The translations under genes were made by a program, and so were the position numbers. A DNA stretch of 42,645 nucleotides from assembly GCA_022925895.1 (NCBI GenBank), contig JAKSYS010000545.1, forward strand, positions 1-42,645, read 5' to 3'. Source of the stretch: Fragilaria crotonensis (taxonomy: Eukaryota; Bacillariophyta; Fragilariophyceae; Fragilariales; Fragilariaceae). Shown piece after piece: positions 34,447-42,645 of the stretch. The notes under the pieces are model-generated. The model had not been told where the DNA came from and made no database searches. It saw only the letters and a list, made by a program, of their open reading frames with translations. Numbering within the stretch: position 1 is the first letter of the stretch; each line of letters starts with the position of its first letter.

Positions 34447-34824
34447 AAGTTTGCAATTGTTTCCTTGCCTACTATGAGTGGTGGTGCTCTACTAGTAAGG
34501 TTATCTATGAGTATTAGCTAGCTGTCGTGTTGCTTGGAAAAGGAAATAAGAAAGACATGGTGCAACGGAGGTACTCGAGTACTCAAGTACAAGTACTTGT
34601 ACGCGGAGGTCGGAGTACAATACTCGAGCAATACGTGAAAATTTGAGTACTAGTACTTGTACAAGTATACGAAGTCCTGCATTCGGAGTACTGGGCACTC
34701 CATAATACAGTATTCGGAGTACGCGTCTTGGGACTTGACTTGCAGTAGATTGTCACGTGTGTACATTCTGTACGGGACCCTACGGTAACATCCTGCGTTA
34801 TTATATTTCCTAGTTACTCTCGTA

Positions 34825-35533
34825 GTAGTAGTAGAGAGTTTTCGAGTAGCCTTGGAGTATGGTGCAATACAGCTTCCGGAATGCGCTCGATACAGTGCAA
34901 CGATGCAGTCCTAACATGGAGTTCAAAGGTCTGCGCATACTTGAGTGTCAATTTGTCATGCCACGTGTGCCATCGCTAGCCCGAGTTTCAACCAATCGTA
35001 TCAGCTGAGATTCAGTGAGAGGCGTAGAGCAGCGTACGGATGCGCGTGGATAAGAATGCTTTACCCCATCTCCCTGACCGTCCTTCAGCAATAAGAAAGA
35101 ACAACACGTGTGTATGATAGCCATGGCAATATGTATGAACTAGGACAACGCACCGTTTACATACTCCGGTACCAGGCACCAGGTAAAATGTACTCGTACA
35201 ATGCGTACGATGCGCACGACGGGAACGATGCTTCGCAGGAGGCAGCCACGAAACAAAATTCAATTTTTTGGTGAAGGGAGATCGGAGTGCGCCTTTCAAT
35301 TACCCTTACAAGTACATAGTACCTTGGTAGTAGTACCTGGTACTAGTATGACATACCGTGGACGGCGTATGGGAGTATGCATACAAGTGCCCTGGTACTT
35401 GAGTACAAGTACTGGCAATACTTCATTTCAGAAAATGACGACGAAACATTGATGGGCATGCATTGCAAACGCAACATATCATCGCAATTCAAAAATCTAC
35501 CGGTAGACAAACACTGCTACGCACTACACAACA
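34825..35533. other. Intergenic spacer between Crypton and UBC-like gene
   Basis: Begins with a TAG run at the Crypton insertion point. No coding signal is seen. GTAC-rich (for example GGTAGTAGTACCTGGTACTA near 35325-35345), like other spacers in the window. Confidence 0.6.
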
Positions 35534-36136
35534 ATGAAGCGTCTCCATCATCACTGTAAAACGCCACCAACAACACCCGTGAATACACCACCAACGACGA
35601 CGACAAGTCGTTCAGAAGACTGTGACGATTTGCAATCGTCCTTGAAACGTGTTCGAATCTCCACGAGTCCCGGCGAATTACGACTCGATCGCGATTTACA
35701 ACAACTTGGATGGTCCTCATCGCACCGTCATTTGACCAATGATATTGTTGTGAATCGTAGTCACGCACTGGGGATTGTTGTGCACGTGGCGGGGACCGTT
35801 CGAATCCAATTGGATTTTTCACGTCTCTATCCGCATTCAGGACCGATGATTGCCAAAATGGATGGTGCGACAGCAGCTACTGTAGCAAAACTGGCAGGAA
35901 TTGAGTGGTCTCCCATAATGACGTTGGGAGATTATCTCAGCGCGCTCTTGCAACAACTATCGGAGACGACGCATATGGCCATCGATGCGATTGATGCCCC
36001 CTTGAAATATCAAACACTCTTTTCCGAGAATCGATTCGATGTGGGATATAGACGTCCATCGACGACGACGACGCGATCATCGACAGCAACAGACTCGTCA
36101 TCTTCCCGTGTGTCTATCTCAACCATGGAGTGCTAA
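35534..36136 (+). CDS. UBC/RWD-like fold protein
   Basis: 200 codons from ATG 35534. The N-terminus is Thr/Pro-rich and disordered (residues 1-35), then KRVRISTSPGELRLDRDLQQL. The segment IRIQLDFSRLYPHSGPMIAK followed by IEWSPIMTLGDYLSALLQQL copies the order of the ubiquitin-conjugating fold (beta strand, YPxxxP loop, W-x-P, helix). No catalytic cysteine is visible where an E2 would have one, so a UBC-like or RWD-like non-enzymatic domain is more likely. The tail is Ser/Thr-rich. Fold assignment is by motif only. A further coding-like frame at 36219-36520 could be a downstream exon. Confidence 0.6.
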   Translation: MKRLHHHCKTPPTTPVNTPPTTTTSRSEDCDDLQSSLKRVRISTSPGELRLDRDLQQLGWSSSHRHLTNDIVVNRSHALGIVVHVAGTVRIQLDFSRLYPHSGPMIAKMDGATAATVAKLAGIEWSPIMTLGDYLSALLQQLSETTHMAIDAIDAPLKYQTLFSENRFDVGYRRPSTTTTRSSTATDSSSSRVSISTMEC

Positions 36137-36218
36137 TCAACGTGGATCTGGATCGAGTGAACACAATGTCTCTATCCCGGAATGGGTGTTGTAAATTCTG
36201 TAACATGCAGGCATTCCG

Positions 36219-36520
36219 GTGAGCGAACAACCACAATGGGAATCTTTGAAGAAACCACAAAAACGTTCCTTTATACTCGAAATAGACCATACTGAGTTGC
36301 TGCAAGAAAAGAATTACAAGGACGAGGTACGCCCCAATCATATGCGCCATATCCTCAATTCTCCATTCCATCGTTACGAACGGGCCATTGATCGTCCCGG
36401 AAGTGACGAGGACCCGAAGTTTTGCGGAGTGTGCTTGCAGCACACGATGAGGATCTTCCGTATCGGAGATCCCCGAGTGAATCGTTTCTCAAGTTTGAAA
36501 AAAATCACGCTGAGTCTGGT
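36219..36520 (+). other. Coding-like segment, possible exon
   Basis: Open frame reading PQWESLKKPQKRSFILEI and PNHMRHILNSPFHRYERAID, with no ATG at its start. It is directly downstream of the UBC-like gene, and an alternative frame across 36100-36192 is also open, so a spliced 3' exon of that gene is possible. No family is recognised and no convincing intron borders were found. Confidence 0.3.
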
Positions 36521-36633
36521 GACGAAAATGTCCACGCTAGGTTTGGAATTTTTAGTACTTGTTTTGTTACGTTTTGCGTCCTCTCATTGTGATTTGTATC
36601 GTTTTGAAGGAGTCCAAAGTGCGTCTTGCCAAG

Positions 36634-38399
36634 ATGATTGTAAAGGCTGTTGGAGTGATTTTGGTGGCGTTGGTAGCTCCGACGAGGAGTGCAACAACGT
36701 CCATATGGAATCATGGGACCGCACGCGGACTTGAACTATGTCCTATTGGAAGCTACGCTTTGAGTGACGAGGAATGCTCACTCTGTCCTCCTGGATATTA
36801 TCAAGACGAACCTGGTCAAATGTCATGTATGGCATGCAATGCAACCCTGTTTCACGGATACGGAGCAAATTCTGGCGTAGATGTTGCCTCTGGAAAGCCA
36901 CTCTGTGGTGTGTTGGAATATGTCTCATCCCCGACTACTTTATCATTCAGCGCCCCCACGGCACCCTCGAGTTTGATACAGCAACAGCCTCCTGAACCAG
37001 CTTTAGGTGCACTTCAAGAGGCTGGCAATGGATCACGCACTCCGTCATTATCGACCCATGATTCGGTCATTGTTCCATCAAATTCTCCTTCAACGTCGGC
37101 CGTTCCATCGCCACGAAGATCGGTGATGCCTTCTGCCACGCCGTCGATTGGTCTCAACAATGCAGCTGCGTTTGACACTGTGTGCGTCAACAGCACCGTC
37201 GCTATGCACGGTACCTGCATAGAGTGCCCCATCAGCACGCATTGGACCTTGGTGTTGGCCTACTGTCTAATGATTTTGGCTCTAGTCTTATTGTTTCGCC
37301 TTGGTTGCTCAGCATTTTTCTTTTGCAGCCTGGACTTTTTCCAGACCTGCGGACTCTTGAGTTTGGTGCGCAATGTGACGTGGCTTCGTCCACTGTGTCC
37401 TGTCTTGCGTCAACTTGAGTATTGGGCTGCCCTGGATTGGTTGGGCGTCTTTCCATGCATTACGAGCTCAATTCAAGGCAGTCGCTTGGTGTTGATCGCA
37501 TTGCCTTTTCTCGTTGCCACTGTCCCACTTGACATTTGTCAGTTGGTGGCATCCATGGGAATCTGCTGTAAATCTATCATACTGCCCAAGAGTGGATCCA
37601 CCGATTTATCTACCAATGGTCAATTCTCCTTTTGCTACTTACGCTGCAGTCTGTTGCAGTAACTACAGCAGAAGCGGTCTTGTGTCAGGGTGTTGACGGA
37701 GGCGTATTCTGCCGAAGCAGTCAAAGTTGGTTTGACCGTGCTGTTCCTTACGTATCAGTCCTGATGGGAGTCTTCCACGTGGGATGGTTATTAACCATCA
37801 TCTGGCGTAAACGTAATGTCACAATCAGTGTGATTCAACGCGTTTTTCGCCATTGGCTGTGGCCCGTTGACTTTGTCATTCGCAAAGTGGTAATTGTGGT
37901 GATTGCGTTCGTGTGGGAGGGTAGCAAAGCTGTTCACCTCATCGTGGCCATCACTGTTGCATGTGGTCTCATCCATCTCGTTTTGCGGCCGTACGGAGAT
38001 GACCATCGCCCAGGACGTACCAAAAGTTTGGTCAGTATCTGTTTTATGGCGTGTCTCCTTTTTCTCAGTCTCATTCAAGCTCTTCAGGATCGTCACGAGA
38101 GTTCGTCGAATGAGCAAGATATCGTCTCTTTGGTATTGGGAAGTATTGTGTTGGCACTCATGTTTGGTCCATTTTTCCTTGGTCTACTGTGGTACTTGAC
38201 GAGACGACCATTGGTCAAGGTGAATGCTGCGTCTGGCAGTGAAGGCGTAGCTGCCAAAAATGATGCGGACTCCGAAAAGTCTGAATCCAACCAGCAGGAT
38301 GAAAAACCAAGGGTATTTGACGACGAAGTCTACGCTGAGATTTATAAGTTGGAAGAACAAGGTAACAAGGTCGACGTCGAGAGGGGTAAATCAGAATAG
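36634..38399 (+). CDS. Cys-rich, multi-span membrane protein
   Basis: Signal peptide MIVKAVGVILVALVAPTRSA from ATG 36634 (an in-frame upstream start at 36559 is less fitting). A Cys-rich repeat follows (CPIGSYALSDEECSLCPPG, then GQMSCMACNATLFHGYG) of the type seen in ephrin-receptor-like GCC2/GCC3 ectodomains. Next is a Ser/Pro/Thr-rich stalk, then about six to eight hydrophobic helices, including WTLVLAYCLMILALVLLFRL, RLVLIALPFLVATVPL, AVPYVSVLMGVFHVGWLLTI, VVIVVIAFVWEG, LVSICFMACLLFLSLI and LVLGSIVLALMFGPFFLGLL. The cytosolic tail is acidic. One shift near 37630 (fits a missing T in CTTTTGC) joins the two halves, giving about 587 residues. A surface receptor-like protein; ligand unknown. 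Confidence 0.75.
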
Positions 38400-38653
38400 T
38401 AAAAATGTAAATCAGGTTGGTTATCATGAATTCGGTCTTATGTTTCCATCCAAGATGCGAACAAAAAGTTCGAATCTGGGCATGCCTCAGTGCTGGATGC
38501 GTTTCGTTGCAAGATAAACCAACATTTCCAATCACGTCATCGCCTAATGTCGCAATCCGAAGTACTGCACTGGGACTGGACGATGGTGAAAGGGGGGTTA
38601 ACAAAGGTACTTTTGCCCTTGTACAGTGTAAAGCTGTTGGTTTCGTCGTGCTG

Positions 38654-40533
38654 TTATTGCAAATTGTGTTCTACCGACTCAAGCTCGGCCCTCCACTCCA
38701 TCTCCCTAGCTACCTTGGACGCCTGCTCTTCGTTGAATTCAAAGTCACTATCTTGTTGCTTTCGTTCAAGCAATCGGTCAATGGCCTTGAGATTCTTCAA
38801 AAGTTTCTTCCGCCGTTTCTTGGCTTCACGCAATGCGTCCTCGTCCGTAATGGATGTGGTTGATGTTGCGGCTCCCGCAGCAGCATCTTCTGCGACCGGC
38901 GGCATTACCAGGTGTGTTGTGGTCAATGGTGGTGGATTGGGTGCTAAATTTCGTACCAGCATAATTAGTCGTTGGGCCTCTTCCAGTTCCCAGTCCGTAG
39001 CGAATTCAGGATCTTCGTAATCGTCCTCCTCAAAGTCAATGGCATCAGCCTCGATGATGAATTCTGTCTTTCCTTGGACTTTTGTGCTAGGAGGAGACGC
39101 AAATTGAACCTTTTCCGTCGCTTCCACTTGATCAGGGAAATAGCCATCCTCGATATCAATATCAAAGTCATCATCATCCTCATCGATATAATAGCTGTCG
39201 TCTTCGTAGACGCCTAACTGAGGTGAAGGACTTTGGATGAAATCAGCGAGTTCCAACTGATCTCGTTCCAACGAGTCCTCAACCTCAACGACATCATCAG
39301 TCGCCTCAGCCTTTGACTTTTTCTCCAATTTGGCCTTTAATTGACCACATCCAGCATTGATATCAATGCCCCGCCGGACTCGAGGAGTACAGGCGATTCC
39401 AAAGTCATCTACCAAAGTCGAGCAAAACTCATTGACACGTGTTCGTCCTGATGGCGATCCACCAAACCACCAGTCGGGTTGAGCGGAATGACATTGACAT
39501 GAACCATGTCTCGTCGAATTCCGAATCGCTTCACCAGATTTCCCAGTTGTTTGGCCGTGGCAGGATCGTCATTTTGATCTTCAATCAAGGCCCATTCCAG
39601 GGTAATGCGACGATTCGTTGTATCAATGTATTCTTTTAAAGTAAGCATGAGCTCATCCAATCCTCCGTACCGCGCATTGGCCGGCAAAAGTTTAGTCCGT
39701 TCTTGATCCGACGCACAATGCAAACTGACTGCGAGTCGAATTTGTGGCATTTCTGGATCCGAAAATAGCTTTCGAATGTTCGGAATAACACCCACCGTAG
39801 AAACAGTTATCTTCCTGGCTCCGATTCCCAAATCCTGTGTGATTCGATTGATTGCCGTCCGAACATTTCGATAGTTTGCCAGTGGCTCTCCCATACCCAT
39901 AAATACAACATTACTAACTCTTGCCGCCTCACCTTGGTCTCGTCGTAATTCCGCATCAAACCTCGCCACTTGTTCAAGAATTTCGTCGGGGGTCAATTGT
40001 CGTGCGAATCCCATTTGTCCCGTGGCACAAAAGACACATCCCATGGCACAACCAGCCTGTGAGGAGATGCACGCCGTGTAGCGACCGTCGCGGTAGGGCA
40101 TGAGGACGGACTCGATCAATTGTCCATCCCAAAGACGATACGCACGCTTCCGTGTGCCGTCTTTGGATATAAGTTCAGTATCTAATATAAGTGAGCCGCC
40201 TTTGGTGTATTTTTGTAGATGCTCCTTGAGGGGTTGGGGGAGATTGGTCATGTCGTCAATGGATGTGACGCCGTCCCGAATCCATTTCCAGACTTGTTCA
40301 GATCTGTACTTTGGGAATCCCCAGGATACAATGTGTTGTTGGAGCTCTTCTCGTTCAATCGTCAAGAGATTAATGAGTTTCAAGTCAGAGGGAGCGGTAT
40401 CCATGGAAGCAAAGAGTCGAGGAGCTGTTCTTCGAAGAATTGATGGTCGGTACACCTGTGGTAGAGGGGCCAAGCTCCGAACGGTGACAATTTTAGATAA
40501 CAAAAACATGATGGCGATGCTCGTGAAGTTCAT
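38654..40533 (-). CDS. rlmN: RlmN-like radical-SAM methyltransferase, likely plastid
   Basis: RlmN adds methyl groups to C2 of A2503 in 23S rRNA and of A37 in some tRNAs. ATG 40533 gives a signal-peptide-like start (MNFTSIAIMFLLSKIVTVRS) followed by LAPLPQVYRPS, similar to the diatom plastid signature ASAFAP with Leu at the cleavage-following site. The core has CISSQAGCAMGCVFCATG with the 4Fe-4S CxxxCxxC, VVFMGMGEPLANY, ITVSTVGVIPNIRKL, RLAVSLH and HVNVIPLNPTGG. After one frame shift near 39430, VDDFGIACTPRVRRGIDINA and GCGQL (conserved second cysteine) complete the domain. An acidic Asp-rich extension of about 210 residues follows, ending in a basic coiled coil (LREAKKRRKKLLKNL), which bacterial RlmN lacks. 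Confidence 0.9.
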
Positions 40534-40559
40534 GCTCTTCAGATAACAGGACGTGTCGA

Positions 40560-41850
40560 AGCTTCCAACTGGTGCAGTAGAAGAGCGATGAGAACAGAAC
40601 AGTCCAGGAGCTGCTTTCGTTTTTTATTGCAACGGCGACGTCTGTTCTTCCGATGGATGGGGTTTGTTCTGCTTTTCTGTCGTTTCGTTGACGAGACTCC
40701 TTGATCGATGGCTGTGAAGCGAGTACTAGTAGTAGTAGTAGACAGTACTTAGATTCACAGTCTACACTCTACCGGTAGTAGTCTACACCGTGGACAGTAC
40801 TTGGTACATGAGTACCAGGTACAGTACGTAGTACCAGTAAAGACCTCATGGTCAAGCAATATAAGTAAATGACGCAAAGCTAATAGCATCAAGTATTGGT
40901 ACATTGGTACAGACCTGGAGTCCTATAGTCCAAAACGACCATGAGAATCATGCATTACACATCGCTTTGGTTTTTCATGATCTTATATCGTAAATGGCGC
41001 ACTGTAAGTATGGTTGACAGCCTGATGGCAAGCCAGAAAATTCTGGGCTCCACTTTCCATCATAGTGGGAAACTTGGAGTGTGTAATTTTCGTCCTTCGA
41101 TAATTTTCACGAAAACTGAACTCCGTGTAGCCTACATCATACATGCAGTCTGCTCTCTACAACACCTGGAGCTAGCAGCTTATTTGATCGAAAGCATGTC
41201 AAGAAGATGACGAAGTACGATTAAGGTACGGAGGACTGTTTAAGACACCATGCATGTAAACCAGAATACCTGGTACCAGTACTCAAATTGGCCATTTCTC
41301 GAACATGACATCCTCAATCCCTACCAGTTCTCCGCCGCGACCCTGGGGCAGAAGGAGTATGTATTAGGTATGTAGCGCCGAACTTTTACCATTTATTAAT
41401 TTCTTAGCGAACTCAAGCTCATGAATTGTCGACCCATAATGTAACAACGTTGTAGAGGAATGTCAACGTGTAGGCATAGGACTGGAATTCGACTTTCAAG
41501 CACTCCCTTTCAATCTCTTTCGTGAGGAGATGGTAGGCCACATGCTTCACATGAAGGAGAAGACGACAGCTCGTATGATGGCGACGCTTATCGCGATGTC
41601 CCAGTTCCAATCACGTACTTCGATGTGCGTGTGATGTGGATGACCACACACAGACAGACAGGAACCAGGTCGGGCAATCGTATGCGGATGCCATGCGAAC
41701 CTTGAAGAAGTATTCTCCTGAAAGTGTTGCATTGCCAACAATTGCCGTCGCTTCGATGATGCATCACCTCTGCAACAACCTTGTTCAATGTCATCATTCG
41801 AGGTGATCCCGCCCTCGAATCCGAATCGTGCCTTCCGTCTGTGGTACTAC
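40560..41850. other. Intergenic spacer, no gene supported
   Basis: Upstream of RlmN. GTAC- and TAGTAG-rich near 40720-40845. Open frames at 40941-41210 (plus) and 41419-41797 (minus) are short and show no motif. Confidence 0.55.
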
Positions 41851-41851
41851 G

Positions 41852-41953
41852 ACCTGTACTGGATTAAAAGAGAGATATAAGAAGTACCCTTAAAAGAACC
41901 GGAACCTACTACGAATGAGCCACAAGTGCTCTCTCTTTTAATCCAGTACAGGT
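41852..41953. mobile_element. 102-bp foldback/MITE-like element
   Basis: Perfect 24-bp inverted arms (41852-41875 and 41930-41953), beginning ACCTGTACTGGATTAAAAGA, enclose a 54-base centre. ACG flanks both sides (41849-41851 and 41954-41956), a possible 3-bp target duplication. No coding capacity. A 3-bp duplication would fit PIF/Harbinger-mobilised elements, but the ends do not obviously match known ones. It could also be a transcribed hairpin. Confidence 0.65.
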
Positions 41954-41956
41954 ACG

Positions 41957-42645
41957 TATAGTAGTATGCATAAATGTGTAGTTTAAAGTTGTTCGTATGC
42001 ATATATCATATATGATATCTATATAAATGCTTGTAGTGTCCGTAGTCTGAAGTCTGAAGAATGATTGTCGTCTGTCGTCTGGATTTATCCGGAATCCGGA
42101 ATCATACGACAGATGCTCTGCGATACGATCTTAATAAGGATTTCGAGCTGGTACGATACTGGGTATTGCCAGTTTGCCAGTATGCGTTTTTACTTCGTTA
42201 AATGTACGTATGTACTGTACATAACCAGTGCGGATACCCACTCTCACGAACGTCTGGAATCACGGACGAGCCTCTTAAGTCGTTTTACGGTCATATGACC
42301 CATCGCGCGTGCAGCGTTCTCGTTGTCATACGCGGCATCATTGGACATTCGGAAACGCGCCTCTTCCTGGTAATCTCCACTCTGAAAAAACGTAGGCACG
42401 TTTATTTTTCACGCTGCCGCGACACTCGTCATAAACTGCTCGAGCCATCTCGACGTTTTTGGAAGTACAGTAACGACATTACTATTTTCATAATGTCCCG
42501 CAACGTCACTGACGATGGTTCTGCGACAGGAAAGCCCTTTCACGAGTCATTTTGTTCCATCGACGATTAGAGTGTGGGATGTCGTAATGGATGTTACGCG
42601 TGTATCGGCATCTCACATTGATGAAAGTACATATAGAACTATGCA
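41957..42645. other. Spacer to window end, no gene supported
   Basis: AT-rich near 41990-42040 with a small ATCATATATGAT palindrome. Open frames (42065-42298, 42202-42570) overlap in different frames and have no recognisable motif. Confidence 0.5.

Larger units (their letters stand above)
31722..34824 (+). mobile_element. Crypton element, copy 2 of a head-to-tail pair
   Basis: 3103 bp, same orientation as copy 1, beginning at the base after it. The right boundary is ACTCTCGTA at 34816-34824, followed by a TAG run and unique DNA. The left-end palindrome recurs at 31732-31751. Slightly longer than copy 1, mostly through extra homopolymer bases and a few extra bases in the CGAGTACTC stretch near 34570. 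This copy has the more intact C-terminal coding half. Confidence 0.85.

Noticed and set aside
28645-34824. The 3.1-kb direct repeats as LTRs of one large retrotransposon
   Set aside because: The copies abut with no internal region, each encodes a recombinase, and there is no RT or tRNA primer site between them.
38460-38520. GTTCGAATCTGGGC as a tRNA T-arm
   Set aside because: No acceptor or anticodon stems could be built around it.

Overview
The window looks like nuclear DNA from a diatom (stramenopile). The evidence is: a CoDi-like Ty1/copia retrotransposon whose protease motif is DSHAD; a PIF/Harbinger-type DDE transposase with a short GTAAG...AG intron; Crypton-type tyrosine-recombinase elements; a Golgi-type sulfotransferase; an EFL1/Ria1 ribosome-biogenesis GTPase; and an RlmN radical-SAM methyltransferase whose N-terminus reads like a diatom plastid-targeting presequence. 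Introns, where visible, are 60-85 bp. I cannot resolve the genus. No tRNA, rRNA or CRISPR was seen.

Layout. 1-771 (minus): 3'-truncated sulfotransferase. 788-1488: an unassigned acidic, broken reading region. 2468-3782 (minus): secreted type I membrane protein. 4085-4430: dispersed and tandem repeats. 4893-6077 (minus): broken methionine-synthase (MetH) core. 6065-7918: candidate terminal-inverted-repeat element lying between the MetH fragment and a retroelement fragment. 7926-10907 (minus): gag-like gene plus the start of a pol gene, truncated. 11832-18216: copia element with LTRs, a matching flanking duplication, gag, protease, integrase, RT and RNase H. 19703-22969 (minus): EFL1. 23910-25464 (minus): unknown intron-containing gene, facing away from a PIF/Harbinger transposase (26526-27451, plus) across a 180-bp imperfect palindrome of decamers. 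28645-34824: two near-identical head-to-tail Crypton copies. 35534-36136: UBC/RWD-like protein. 36634-38399: Cys-rich polytopic membrane protein. 38654-40533 (minus): RlmN-like enzyme. 41852-41953: a small foldback element. Spacers are unusually rich in GTAC, TAGTAG and CGAGTACTCG-type motifs.

The window is a repeat-dense chromosomal region: about half of it is mobile DNA of at least five kinds (copia LTR, gag/RT retroelement, Harbinger, Crypton, TIR/foldback), with a few host genes between. The most unusual structure is the Crypton dimer. Its three boundaries share a short ACTCTnGTA core, as expected if one copy integrated by site-specific recombination at the end of another.

Caution on frames: nearly every long gene here is split by one-base shifts. 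Many of these lie in short homopolymers, and the otherwise conserved EFL1 and RlmN genes are affected. This pattern fits uncorrected long-read consensus errors at least as well as gene decay, so frame breaks alone should not be read as pseudogenization.
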